Shown in pieces: positions 24,801-39,200 of a stretch of 64,000 bases of DNA. Position numbers and translations under genes: made by a program. The notes beneath the pieces are model-generated. The model had not been told where the DNA came from. It saw only the letters and a list, made by a program, of their open reading frames with translations, and searched no databases. The DNA is from Liolophura sinensis (Eukaryota > Mollusca > Polyplacophora > Chitonida > Chitonidae): the NCBI RefSeq assembly GCF_032854445.1, contig NC_088303.1, forward strand, positions 36,375,265-36,439,264, given 5' to 3'. Each line of letters begins with the position of its first letter. Within the stretch, counting starts at the first letter, position 1.

Positions 24801-26709
24801 TATTTTCTCCTACTTTCAACAAGAAATGATTATTATCAGTGAAGGATGTACAGTGTTCTATATGTAGGCTTATATATGCCTATTACAACACATAAAATGA
24901 ACATTCTAGTGTTTTCTGTGTGTCATCGTCTCAAAGAGGCCAGAACTCTAGTTTTGATTTGCCTGGTCTGATTAATTATTAAAACAGATAAACGTTTCCA
25001 CGAGGAAACCATTCACTATATCATTGATTCCTTCCTCCGAGACAGGAGAGTTCCGCTAGCTCCCCTACAGCCGACCAGTGGACGATCAGAGTCTCATCAA
25101 ACATTTACACCTTTGCCACTAACCGTTCTCTAATTATGTTGACTGATTAAACATTTCCTTGGGGATTAATGAGAGATACAAGAAATGTGTGCATTTAACT
25201 GCGGGTCTTTTGCCGACACTACACTAAATAAAAATATGGTCTAACCTTAATAGAGGTGATAAAATCACCTATAAAATATTTGAATACATGATGGAAACAC
25301 GTCAAGATTCTTTCGAACATAAGTACAAGTTATTACAACACCGCGCAACAGTTCTAGTGATTTTCATTCATTTAATGATTTGATTGGTGTATAACCAGCC
25401 TCTGGTGCGGTTCAACAATGGATCTAATTCCAAAGAAATCAGAGTGAACAAAATAACAAAAGAACTTGTTTCATATGTATATATATGTCAAAAGTTTGAA
25501 GAAATGCTCCTAGCTGTGCACAGTACAAGGCTATCAGAAAATCAGTTCTGCTGAAATCACTGATATCGGATGACGCGTGCAATTACACATAAAGTATTCC
25601 TTGTAAGTATAAAAACGTGAGTGGGAAATCAGTGCGTTTATCTTGTAGCTAAACGTTTCCTCTTTGTGCCAGCTGTGGGTTTAACCATAATACACCAGCC
25701 TTTACGTAACCCGATACGGTCCAGCTCCACGCCATCAAAATGTTACTCAAAAGCCCGCAATAAATTTAAAAAGATATAATTTCGACCTGAGCTGGGAGGT
25801 TTATATATTTAACGGATGATGAGAGACAAGTTTTTCTTTTCTACACAAACGCACAATAACTGAGTCTATAGCCTTTCATGTGGAGCTATGCGTGTTGTAC
25901 ATATACTAAATACAGATGGTTTTATTTGTGGGAAGTTGGTGATTAAACCCTTCACAAGTACATGTGGGCTATAACATGGCCGGCCTTATTAAAGTGTTGT
26001 ACTAAAGCGCTGCTAAGCCGTTTGGGCTATATGACTCAGGCGAGTTAGACCTATCTGATCCTGTCACACCGAACTTCGCCTCCATGTGTGTCCCCCAAGA
26101 TAATACCATCTTCCGGAACTAAGTCTCCAATACCCACAGTCACGTTGTCCTCGATCCTGGGCCCCTCATCACACTTGCTACAGGACCTACAGGCTCAAAC
26201 CGTTAATCCCTATACAACGTCTTTTTATAAACACTAAATAGTAGCAAATGAGCATTTCCCCGTGTAGACAATTATAGCAATAGTCCAGCTGGCCAGTGGA
26301 ATGGTAAGTATGAATAGGTAGATTAGGAAATCAGTCTGAATCAGACATAAATTCTGGTAACGTTATGATAATAAGTGTAGATCTTATTTTTGACAAGATC
26401 TGTGCGGCTGACGAGGTTTTGCGTATTAAAGGGTGAAATGTGAGAGAGAAGCAACTTGAGCCTGCGTATAGTTGTAAAGGATATCCTAGCTAAGTCGAGG
26501 AGGAATTCATGTCAATTTCCTCAGTTCCGATCAGGAATGAGCTGTTTATGTCAAGTTTATAGCTCTGTCTTTCATTTACTCGGGGGGAAATTGATATCAC
26601 CGTTTGTCACCTTTGTTTCTTTACTTTTCCCGATATTCTTGAACATTTGTGTCATTTTCTCGGCGATGTTGTTGTTGTTGTTCTGATTCTTGCCACCTTG
26701 TCACGGTAG

Positions 26710-27268
26710 GATGAGCCTTACCAGAAAGAAGGCGTGGATGAAGACGGGTGTCCAGAATACAGCGGTCGTGAGACCCGAGACTGGACGGATCCTCAGCCCC
26801 AGTCCCCGTATCGGCTGACCAAAACAGAGCCCGGTCCGGGACCGTCCATCGGGTGGGGGGATTGTCCCTATCCCGATGACACCCATTTCACTCTCAGCGT
26901 TCCCGCTTCGGGAGAGGCGGGGCAGTCAGAGCACAAGGCGCAGTTTTTGTCAGCCCTATCCGAGGATCGCCTGCCCCCATTGGGCCGTTTGGAGGGTGAG
27001 GAGCAGAAAGATGCTCTACCGTCACAAAACACAGGTGGCAATGATGCGAATGAGCCGTCGCTAAGTCCGTCAGCCTGTGCTAACTTCGGTTATACCTCCG
27101 CTCTCTTAAGGCCAATCTCGTCTCCAATAGGCCAGGATTCTCATTTCAAACCACTTTCCCTTCTGGAGGACAACACCGGTCAAAATCTGCCCACGTTACC
27201 CCCTGACAGACCCAGACTTTCTCCCGTCAATTTTAAGACGTCTCCAAAGCGGGTAATCATTCCTGCAG
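26710..27268 (+). CDS. ERG: ERG/FLI exon encoding the N-terminal Pro/Ser-rich region
   Basis: This 559-nt exon encodes window residues 1-186 plus the first base of codon 187. The region is acidic and rich in Pro and Ser, low in complexity (for example [13 protein letters not shown]), and has no folded domain that I recognise. It ends in SPKRVIIPA, matching the segment just before the Pointed domain in vertebrate ERG/FLI1, and the split Asp codon (G|AT) joins exactly to the PNT exon. The donor is CAG|GTAAGG. The chosen acceptor is TAG at 26707-26709, because that TAG is also an in-frame stop and the frame cannot extend further left. A second AG at 26723-26724 would remove exactly five codons in frame. 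No in-frame ATG is present, so translation starts in an upstream exon with incoming phase 0. Confidence 0.9.
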
Positions 27269-30200
27269 GTAAGGGAATTTATGGAATTCGCTTTCATTAT
27301 TCAAAAATAATTTTATCATCGTGCTTGTTTCTTTTTTATATTTTAGTTCCAGGCATGTCATCATTGGTGTGTAGTGTAGTGTGTAGATAGACATAATATA
27401 GGCTAACCATAAACTCCTTCATGTGTTAGGTCTAAGTATCATATAGAACCTAACAACTATACCTTCAAGACGGTTTAGGCATCACAACTGAACTGAGGGC
27501 TTTAATGGTCACCATCAAGTAACCACTTAAGCAGTAAAATTGTAACAGTATATATTGAATACTTCGTCCAATTATTTCGTGTATAAATTATTGCACTTTC
27601 AGTGAACATAAATCATAACTTATGCAGGTTTTCTGTTCATAATATATTGTTTAGCGTGAAATTACCTCCGTATGTTCTCTAGATACATCAATTAAAATAG
27701 TACATAGGTTTAGGACATTACTTTTATACTTATACAATAATAGTTCATCTGGCATTGTATTATTTACTTTATTTACTGGTATTAGTTTTATTGCCTGTAC
27801 AGATGGTTTATTATGGACGGAATTGGTTTCTATTTAACGTAAACTAAAACATCTTTTGCATATATCCGAAGGCTGCTCGTGTCCCACTCTGCTAAAGCCT
27901 CGTTCATGTTTCAGCCGATCGGCCCTTGATAAATAATGTCACGTTTTTGATTCAAGTTTCCGTAGGTTCGGCTGCAGTCTTTACTTAGGATGTTTGTCAA
28001 GTACCTAATGTACAGTGTTTATTTTCTCGATGCCTGCCCGGTTTCCTATAACACCTGACTGTCGTCATATAGGTAAAATATGCATAAATGCGACGTAAGA
28101 AATAAATAAATAAATTGTCACATGGGCTATACGTTTTTCTACATTTCGTTAAGCATACTTTTAAAAACTCCTGTAATTATGTTATAGAGGTTTGAACCAT
28201 TAGTAAAAGATAAAACACTGTAAAACTTGAAAATAAAAATAAATATACGTAAAAGCACGTGTGGTAAGCGTTGTAAACGCTGACCATAGTGCATGTAGTC
28301 ATGATTTTACACAGCCATCACTCGGAATCCCTGATGAGAACGAAAGTTCGAAACTGCAGCTGGATACAAGAGCGTAGAAATCTGAGAAGGTTGCCTTGTT
28401 TCTTCTTGTTTTTATACCTGTTCTCTCCATCAAAACATTATAATATATATCTCCAGCTGCGGCGACGAACATTTATTTTAGCAAATGTTTACTCTAAAAG
28501 TGCACACTAAAATGATAAACCTTTTGGAAAATAACAAAATAAATCGAGAAATTACATTACTGACGGTATTGCAGCTGTTGAGTATTAAATCTGAGTAGGC
28601 TGAAATGAGGTTTTGATGGAATCAAATATTTATCTCCATCTTATCCAAAATAAGTGGAATAAAATAGTAGCATGCAACATAAACACATATAGGGATATAG
28701 CAAAATCTGTCCATCTGTTTTAACAAAGTGGTATAGTTCAAATATCTGTCATTTGGCAGTGACAATGTGAAAGATTGATTATAAGTATTCAAATCACATA
28801 TATACTGTTGGTTTTATAGTCTGCGGTAAATGAGACATAAATAAAGGGGCATACAGTGCATTTGGCACAGTGGGAGGGTTTGTTGAGAAGGTCGGGGTTA
28901 GTGTATTCGTGTATTTTCTGATGCTGTGTTCTCTGTGGGCCTGTGTAGCTGCGTACCTAGGCCCTGACCAGCCAGGGTAGGGATGTCCGGCCGGATATCC
29001 CCTTCACAGCTGACTAACGCTTGATACCTGACTGGCTACAGCAGGTTTTCAGGTTGATATTTCAAATGAACATTTAGCTGGATAGCGCAATGTTTGTAAG
29101 ACAGCGCGTGCTATTTAGAACTTGCGCAACACGCGCACTATGTATGCGTTACACGTATGCATGGTTGTATTCAGCGATCTGGCCATCGTGTAGTACAATA
29201 AAATTTTACAAAACCACACATCTAGAAAATAACCGTATACTAGACATACTTTACGAACAGAAAATATACATATATGCAACGAACATAAGCATGTAAAAGT
29301 TATGTATTGTTATTTATTTATCCCTTTTTTCTGTACTTCCTTGTCGGATGTTGATTATTAGACTTGATGGCGCTAACGGAGAGTAGATTCAACACTATAT
29401 GTTTGACCATGACCACGATAATAGATAAACAAATGAGACCTAATGTTGTTTGTACGAACATTTATTTTTGTATTAGATTGCTGTTTTATAGGAATGTTAT
29501 AGAAAACTATAGGACAATAAAGTTCGATATCCATATGGATCGGTAATCTGGACGTAATACTGCACAAAAGATGAAAAAAAAAAACAAGAGAAGCAATGAA
29601 TAATAACAAAAGACATAGGTAATTATAAATGTTTTATAGTTTTAATGTGAAACGTTAGAAATATGGCAATACAAGCAATATGGAATTCAGACAGGCCTCT
29701 GAATTAGTTTGTCAGAGATCTCAGTCTGTAATTAAAACTTTCAAGTGTATATATACAGGCATGTTAGACAAGGCGTTAGTATAATATAATAGGCCGTCAC
29801 TAAAGTGATATATAGCCAGTATCGTTGGAAGTTTTTTTTTATAGGTCATGGACCTCATAACAGCTTTGTAATAACTTCAAAATTTAATCCATTTTTTTCA
29901 ACATAGTCCATGCAGTGAAAACGTTTTACCATATATTTACATGTTTGAAGGTTTCGGAGATTGGAGGGGAAACCGTGTATTGTTTTTACTTCTTTTTGCG
30001 GAGAACAAATTTTACTCGTAACACAATGTGGCACTTCTACATGTATATAAGCATATAAACATTGTCACAAAATGGATGAAATGCCAGAAAATATTTTAAA
30101 TAAAAGGCCTTCCTTGGCTTGTGCATGACTGATAAACATAAAAGAAGAATATTTTCCCCACGTCAACCGCAAATGTGTTGTCTCTCCGATCAAGGTTCAG

Positions 30201-33200
30201 TACGACGTCAGTGCATAGTGAACATATCTTATTTCACGTAGTTTTGTGTTTCACGTAGCAAACGGGATTATTTTGATTTTAGATGGTGTCTTCAAAGAAC
30301 AAAAAAAGTAGCAACATTGTTTCTAGTGAAACAATCCTATAATTCTAATGAATTTTATTGGAAATCACTAGTATTCCGGTATAATTTACCATGTCATGGC
30401 TAAAACATGTTTATGTATGGATATAGGGTATGAAGTGTTTACAGATATGAATAATGTGAAATGATTTAGATCCTGACAGATGTAATTACGATTAATGAAG
30501 GTCTGTTATGAGATGCTGATGCGCGCTTTCTCCTGGCTGAGCGGCTGGGCGTTTGGGCGGGGTGCTTGCTGACAATCCTCTGTCCACCGTCAGGCTCAGC
30601 AGCTGCTCTGCCGGTCGTAACCTCTTAGACAATTCAATTTTCACCGTTATGTGAGTGCTGGAGACCCAACCCCACGGTGCTTCATATTGGGAAATAACTG
30701 TTTTTGGAGTATGGCAATATAAAAAGTCGATTGTAAACAGAACTTCGGTGTGTCAAGGATAGCGGCAAGTCCGTTGGTGAGAATTTCTCGTCATGTTGAA
30801 AATAGCTGTACACGTGTTTGTGTGTGTGTTTTTATGCCCCATGTGGTAGAGAGCATTCGGCATTTGAAGTTCGTGTCACCCATATGTGCGGGGCTGTGGA
30901 CGACTGGTCCTGGCTACGACTTTGTGTTGACGTCTGTTAGTACTGAACCACCGAGTTGGCCTCTCGTTTGGGGAGCATCCAATATTCGGCTGCGTACTTT
31001 TGTCTCCTCTATAGTAACCTGTCATCGTGCTGATCGAAACCGAATGGACACCTGAGTAAGTCAGCCCTTAAGTTAAATTACCGTTGTTTCACAAAAATAC
31101 GCATGTATCAAAGAAGATATATAAGGCATCTTCTCAACTGAATGTTTCCGACACTTGAATCGTGTTCGAAGTTTGCTCTAAGCTAGTATGCCGCATGTCA
31201 AATATAATGTTATTTTCTTGTTATGGGTAGGTCTATGTGTATATAAGGAAAAGATAGCTACCATTTATTGATGAGTTATGCGCATGTCTATTTTGCTGAT
31301 TTATGCCTTACATCTGAGTTGACAGGATCCGATTCATATAGTCTGCGACTTATGCTTATCCTTAGCAACAATGGTTCCAGGATTTGTACTGAAACTTTTC
31401 AACAACAACTTATATAGATAGATACATGCATATACAAGAAAATAAATAATGGAACGCTTTTGCAAACAGAAAAGGGACAAGACTTGTAAGTGCCTGTTTC
31501 CCTCTTCAAATATTAATAGCTTATATATACTACCGTACACATCAACTAGCCTTGATATATTGCGGAATATTAAAAGAAATTGACAGAAGGATGTATTTGT
31601 ATACTGTACAAAAACCACCCCCTTGTGCTCTATACCTCGAGCATTACGCATTTTATAAACCCTTATTGGTCTGTTAGCCTTATAAGTAGTTGTTGATTAT
31701 ACTGATCCATCACGTATGGTGGCTGTCACTTGTGTGCTGTACCTTCGGTTTTGTACAGTATTTGATGATTATACTGATCCATCACGTATGGTGGCTGTCA
31801 CTTGTGTACTGTACCTTCGGTTTTGTACAGTATTTGATGATTATACTGATCCATCACGTATGGTGGCTGTCACTTGTGTACTGTACATTCTGTCTTGTAC
31901 AGTATTTGATGATTATACTGATCCATCACGTATGGTGGCTGTCACTTGTGTACTGTACATTCTGTCTTGTACAGTATTTGATGATTATACTGATCCATCA
32001 CGTATGGTGACAGTCACTTGTGTGCTGTACCTTCGGTCTTGTACAGTATTTGATGATTATACTGATCCATCACGTATGGTGGCTGTCACTTGTGTACTGT
32101 ACCTTCTGCCTTGTAGAGTATTTGATGATTATACTGATCCATCACGTATGGTGACAGTCACTTGTGTACTGTACATTCTGCCTTGTACAGTATTTGATGA
32201 TTATACTGATCCATCACGTATGGTGGCTGTCACTTGTGTACTGTACATTCTGCCTTGTACAGTATTTGATGATTATACTGATCCATCACGTATGGTGACA
32301 GTCACTTGTGTACTGTACATTCTGCCTTGTACAGTATTTGATGATTATACTGATCCATCACGTATGGTGACAGTCACTTGTGTGCTGTACCTTCTGTCTT
32401 GTACAGTATTTGATGATTATACTGATCCATCACGTATGGTGGCTGTCACTTCTGTACTGTACCTTCGGTCTTGTACAGTATTTGATGATTATACTGATCC
32501 ATCACATATGGTGACAGTCACTTGTGTGCTGTACCTTCGGTCTTGTACAGTATTTGATGATTATACTGATCCATCACGTATGGTGGCTGTCACTTGTGTA
32601 CTGTACATTCTGCCTTGTACAGTATTTGATGATTATACTGATCCATCACGTAATGGTGACAGTCCACTTGTGTACTGTACATTCTGCCTTGTACAGTATT
32701 TGATGATTATACTGATCCATCACGTATGGTGACAGTCACTTGTGTGCTGTACCTTCTGTCTTGTACAGTATTTGATTGATTATACTGATCCATCACGTAT
32801 GGTGGGCTGTCACTTGTGTACTGTACCTTCGGTCTTGTACAGTATTTGATGATTATACTGATCCATCACGTATGGTTGACAGTCACTTGTGTACTGTACA
32901 TTCTGCCTTGTACAGTATTTGATGATTATACTGATCCATCACGTATGGTGGCTGTCACTTGTGTGCTGTACATTCTGCCTTGTACAGTATTTGATGATTA
33001 TACTGATCCATCACGTATGGTGGCTGTCACTTGTGTGCTGTACATTCTGCCTTGTACAGTATTTGATGATTATACTGATCCATCACGTATGGTGGCTGTC
33101 ACTTGTGTACTGTACATTCTGCCTTGTAGAGTATTTGATGATTATACTGATCCATCACGTATGGTGGCTGTCACTTGTGTACTGTACATTCTACCTTGTA

Positions 33201-36200
33201 GAGTATTTGATGATTATACTGATCCATCACGTATGGTGGCTGTCACTTGTGTACTGTACATTCTGTCCTTGTACAGTATTTGATGATTATACTGATCCAT
33301 CACGTATGGTGGCTGTCACTTGTGTACTGTACATTCTGCCTTGTACAGTATTTGATGATTATACTGATCCATCACGTATGGTGGCTGTCACTTGTGTACT
33401 GTACATTCGGCCTTCTACAGTATTTGATGATTATACTGATCCATCACGTATGGTGGCTGTCACTTGTGTACTGTACATTCGGCCTTCTACAGTATTTGAT
33501 GATTATACTGATCCATCACGTATGGTGGCTGTCACTTGTGTGCTGTACCTTCGGTCTTGTACAGTATTTGATGATTATACTGATCTATCACGTATGGTGG
33601 CTGTCACTTGTGTGCTGTACATTCTGCTTGTACAGTATTTGATAATTTAGTATTAAAGAGCTGTGTTGTCCGACATTATTTATTGGTCCTCCATAACAAG
33701 CCTGTCTCTTGCTAGTAGTACACACAAGCTGGCCGGTAACTGTTAACGTACATAAATTCCAGGTTTGGCATCTCCAAGCCTATCTTGAAATCTTTTAGAT
33801 CTGTCAGTCACTGGTGTTCAAGGCATGTTTTATATTCACGACGAATGATTGAAGGTAAATGAAAGTTACTAGCAATAATTCACCGTTCTTGTTTCAGACG
33901 TTGCCAAGTTGTAGCGGGTCTCTAATATATAGAAAAAGAAAAAGTTTTTTCACATTTTTGGTAAGCTTTACATTGATGTTCAGTCGCCACAATATGGCTG
34001 AAATACTGTCAATATGGCGTTAAAATTCGTTTAATTGAATAGATGTACTACTTTAGTTTTTTGCGGATTCGTGTGTATATATAAACCAAACATCCTCTCT
34101 GTACTATAACATATTATGGAACAGCCTAAGCTTCATTCACTGAGTATAACATGCCTTCTTGTCAGCTTATACAGACATGGTGGCTAAGTGTTCTCCGCTG
34201 TCTTTTGTTGTTGGAATGGATCGTTGGGTGTTGTTCTTAATACCAATCTTTACAGAGTAGTGCTAGTCTTCAAGCATGCAGGAAATATGAGCATTTCCAC
34301 ATTTTGTTATATCTAAACAGTTGCCGGGCATACCTGACATGGCTCGTGCTCGATGGCGAAGGGAAAACAATGGAAAATTAGCGCCTTGTTGCTGCAAGTT
34401 TGACATGCCGCACATTGGTGAGCGGAGAGGGGTTAATAGAATGATCAGGATTTTCCTACAACATTTCTTGAAATTTTAGGCACTGTATGCCTCCCAGTTT
34501 GCACATTGAAATTATGTTCTGTACATCATTATGGTGTACTTTTATATGATTCAGGATTATTGAATTTCTCTTGGTGTCTGAGTTCTTCTGAGTTTTCCGT
34601 ATGATTTGTTATCAGAACATTTACAAACATGTTTCTGTATTTTGCGTAGCGTCTGTTCCATCTCAGCAAAATGTTAATGTAGACCATTATATGTTAATTA
34701 TCACTTCCTTATGTGTTCTTTAAAATGCACTCAAAGTAATAGAGAGGTCTACCGTGTGTATTTTGGATTTATGACTGAAATACAATTTATATCAATGCAT
34801 TCATATCCTTCTTTAGCAATAATCTCTTCGGTACCGTGGTTTAGATAGAATTTATCATATATAGTGTAAACACTTTTGGCGATGGAATAATGTGAAAAAT
34901 TGCATGACCCTGAAGTGTAAGCCCTTGTTCACTGTGTTTAATGGCATTGTGACAAATATTTTAGCTCGTATCACAGTTTTGCGTTTGCGTGCATTTAGAT
35001 AAATCGTTGTATTAAACCTGCAACACGGATATTTTTTTCCAGAGGTACTAATGAAAGGATGACTATTTGTTATGTGGAATGGCCATTTCTCACACCGTTG
35101 CAGAAACCGAAGACTTGTTTTACTATCTCTCATACCGTTCTGGCCTATGTAAATTCTCTTTGTGGATGTGTTCAAAGTTATTTTTGAACTAACTTTTCAT
35201 ATGCTTTCGGTGCAGAATCTGCTTTAGTGAACAGGATTTGTCTACTGATATACAAATTAAATGCCGTGTAGAGAGTACGAGGAAATGAAATTTTCCATAC
35301 ATTAAAATGAAGCTTTCATCAAGGCTAAAGCATCCCAAGGTAATCTTATTAGAGTACGGCCTAACATGTGATGGTGCCGTGCTTCCATTATCTTCCTTAT
35401 TTCAGCCGGTCAGGGGTTAAGTGGAGGAAAAGTCACATCGTATTGGCAACCTGATACACCAGCTCCCTCAGAGCCGTGCAGGGTGGAACACTGAACCGGA
35501 AGTCACTCCGTATCAGCACGAGAGAGAGCCTCGATTTGAAGCACGCCTAGTAATAACAGCGCCCCGGAAATCTCTACTTGAGAAGGTTCCAAACTTTGAC
35601 AGACATGTTAATCTGTTCCTATTATCAAAGGTCCTTAATTATGTGTAAATTCATTCTGCGCTCGGTGAAAGGCGTTTCTTTTCAAGGTTAAAAACAGACA
35701 TTTACAATGTGTTCTATAGTGTTTTGCATCATTTATAACTTTGCCTTTTCAAAAATTTATTTGACTTTATACTGCTCAAAATATTCAGACTTTCGAAGCT
35801 ATCAGTCGTGAGGTATGGATAAATTTACCTGCATCAAGTCTATACGTAAACCGAGCACACACGAAAAACGTCATTTCATAGGGAATAGTTTTCTCAGAAT
35901 TTTACTCTCATTTTGTGTTTTATTTAAACTCGTTTGCAATGTTTCATCTGTTTCCCTCATAGACCTATGGCCCTATGACACATGATGTTATCTATTTGAA
36001 AGTCGATACTCTCTCTTCTTCTAATATGCCGGATAAGACAAGGCGTGATCATCGTTCTCTACTGATTTTTATTGCTAGCCGATTGCTATGTACATTCAAT
36101 ATGTTGGTTTGTGCCACACTGGTGTTTGGCAAAACTTTAGGCATTTTATTTTACTTCAACCTCAGAGGAGGCACTTCTCCTCCATTCAGTACGTACATGT

Positions 36201-39200
36201 TAGAAGCCCACCAGCTGACCAACAAAGGGTTATTGTATATGTGCAAGCGTCATCAGCAGCTAGACAAGGGTAAGGAGAGACTTGAAGGTTGTTTTAGAAA
36301 TTGTCTTGGGATTATCAACGCCATTGCATGGTTTACGAGCGGTATACGAATGTTTGATTTGACGATTTTAGTGAAGTTGTGCAAGTTGTTCAAATTTGTA
36401 AACTTGTACAAGGTCTTGATCAAAATTTTACAGTGTTTTTTTACAATGCAGTGGTAAAGAAGCAAACATTTGCACTGCCTAGTCACATTAATCATAATTT
36501 GGTAGGCCACAGATTTCTCCGAGAAACTTAAATCATACTTGTTCACGTTAAACAGTATAAATTAGCAACTGTTCTATAAATACTGTTAATACATCATCGT
36601 TGTAAGATTGATGGTAAACATGTTTGCCGCGCTGATTTCCAATATGCTTTGATAATCATTTAGTCAAAGTCAACTGTACATGACGGATGAAGATGAGATA
36701 ATACATTTATCTATTTGACTATGGCTAAACAGCTTGATCAGGAATATAGGGCGGTTTTCAGGCCTCGGGATCACGAAGCGATCTTAGACTCAAAATTTCA
36801 AATCATTTTAAAATTGTTATTTCTGATAAGGTCAAATTATTGACCCAGGGTCAGTTATTGTACAACGAATTTCCGCTAAAATAACGGAAAGACACATACC
36901 AAGGCTAGTGATCAAAATTTTGACTTAAGTGTAATATCGCTTGATGACCCTGGGGCCTGGTTTATATGAGTGGGGTAAACCTTGCAGAGACTATAGAACC
37001 CACCGCCCTTCGCAAGTTTCTTATACCTGACAAACCGCCTGATTAAAAGTCGCGGGAGAACCATACAGCGAGCACTGGAGTCAAGTACACCACCTCATCG
37101 AGCGACTAACATAAGCCTAACGCTTGCTGTGAGAACATTATTTGATTGATCCAATGATTTCACTGACATCAGAAAACAGCATTTTCTTTCAATATTACAT
37201 TTTGTGGATATGAGCCTAAATGTATGTATTTTGCAGCATCTTACATTCAAACAGAGCCTGTTGGTCCATTAGATGTACAGTATGCCGACATAATTAGGGC
37301 AGAGCACAGACGATTGTGTGCATGAACTGCTCCACTTTTTTTACAATTCCAGACCGGAAACGTTGGATAATATTCCATATATTCAAGTGAATCACGGCTC
37401 TTGCTCAATTAACGGGAAACGCAATGTATTCGAATGAAGTAATTGATCCTGTACTGAGTGGGTTCTAATGTTACATAGCTTTGTCCCTGCCAACTGTTAT
37501 ACCCACTCAACACCATGTGATCTGGAAGGTTAAAGCGGATAAAAAGGAGATTATCGCATGAAACTAAAATGTCATCCCTTGGCGTTTGCCAGTACTTAAA
37601 ACTATTGACTTGGAAGAAAACACCATGTGCAATATTTATGAAAACAGTTAGTCCCGAAACAGTCGCTTTTATAACTGATGCCTGACAAAGTGGTTGTTGG
37701 TTGTCGGACTGAGGAATGGATTCGTGCAGAATCGTCTCTTGAATAGAATATATGAACAGCTGCGATGAAGGCATAAATGAGATACATATTTTATTTAAGT
37801 AAACTGGCATGCTACGAGATTTTGGATATCTGTTAAATTTATGCGCCTAGACACTCTTAACCGCTTCTCTTTACATAAGTCCATTATAATTTCTTACTTT
37901 CTATACTTTTAGTTCTTTGTGGGCATTGTGGTTTGCGCTACTTGATGATTCGTTATGGTTGATGACTAGTAAACGATAATGAATGTCTAAAATATGAATT
38001 TGTAAGATGTGTATAAATGATATTACGAATTGGTTATGTATAATGCAAATGACCGTTTTGATGGCCTAATGATTAGAGTGTCCGCCTCAAAGTCGAGAGA
38101 ATCTTATCTCTCCTGAAAATCACTTTAGACAATAATTTACAGTTGCCTCGCTTGACGCTCAGCGCGGTGAGGTTAGAGCAAACAAGAGTGGTTGGCTCGG
38201 TGTTCGTATATAGTCTGGTATCTGCGGCATGAAAAATTCTTAAGTACGACGTATAACCTCAAGCATGCATACATATAATACAGATAATTTCTCATTTTCA
38301 AATTATATCGATTGGTATTTTCTGCCCAAATATCACGTGAAAATGAATACTGTTTTTAATGTGGCGGTTTAGTTCTTGCTGAAGTCATGTCCAAATACCT
38401 TTAAAGTCGAGGTGCATATGGCGAGGTTTGAAATGATGGAGTATTGTCTGACACAGCAGGCAGGTATAGCGACATCTGACGGACAGATTCCGAACTGTGT
38501 ATGACATGAGGACTGGGGCAAACGGCGGCTAGAGAGAATACATTCATCTGCTCGAGGCATTGGTACAGTTCAGCCTTTTGTTAATTCAAAGAAATGTGAA
38601 AGGAATGTCATCAGATTCCTCATCGGAAACAAAGAATTTCGAATAACCTAACCATAACCTCGCGAAACGAATGTAAAATTATGTGAAAATCAATGTGAAT
38701 TTGTGTCCTTTTACGCACATATAGAATAATAAATTCCATTGTGCAGATAACGATACAATTATTCTAACTCAATCTTGTTACAACATCGAACCATGCAGAC
38801 ATAGACTGTTTAACATTCTCCTAGTCTGGGAATATCCCTAAGCGTTTTCGAATGTACCGATGCACCGTTTTCCACAGACTGTTGGCCAAATGTGACAGGA
38901 AATGAAAAATGGTTTTAATTTTGATCCTTTCTCAAGTACAATTTTACAAAAAACAATATTCATTCAAAAAACGCCATGATTTCTCGATAAATAAACAGTT
39001 TTGAAAACTAAGGAAAACAATGCGATGCCATGGCGGCATACCGTACAGTTGTGAAGTCTGGTTTGCATGTGTTCCGACAGAGTGCACGAGCTGGGCTGTA
39101 GCGCGCCCCCTACTGAGACAAAAACAAACTAGCGGAAACAAGGAAGTAGCTGGGAGTCCGGGGCGATATTACTAGAGTATACAAACCAGCGCTGAAGCAG

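Noticed and set aside
31690-33650. 338- and 253-codon plus-strand frames with a 24-residue repeat
   Set aside because: Produced by the 72-bp minisatellite. Single-base insertions swap frames, and copies show no sign of coding constraint.
35402-35480. Possible exon after the acceptor-like CCTTATTTCAG
   Set aside because: The three frames stop after 4, 16 and 28 codons, no good donor precedes those stops, and no phase fits the ETS gene.
35975-36457. 160-codon plus-strand frame in the large intron
   Set aside because: The composition matches the intron and it has no known domain, promoter or transcript evidence. An ATG frame of this length can occur by chance in 64 kb.
36837-36860. Everted hormone-response-like palindrome TGACCCAGGGTCA
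   Set aside because: A single short palindrome in an intron with no supporting context; chance is an adequate explanation.
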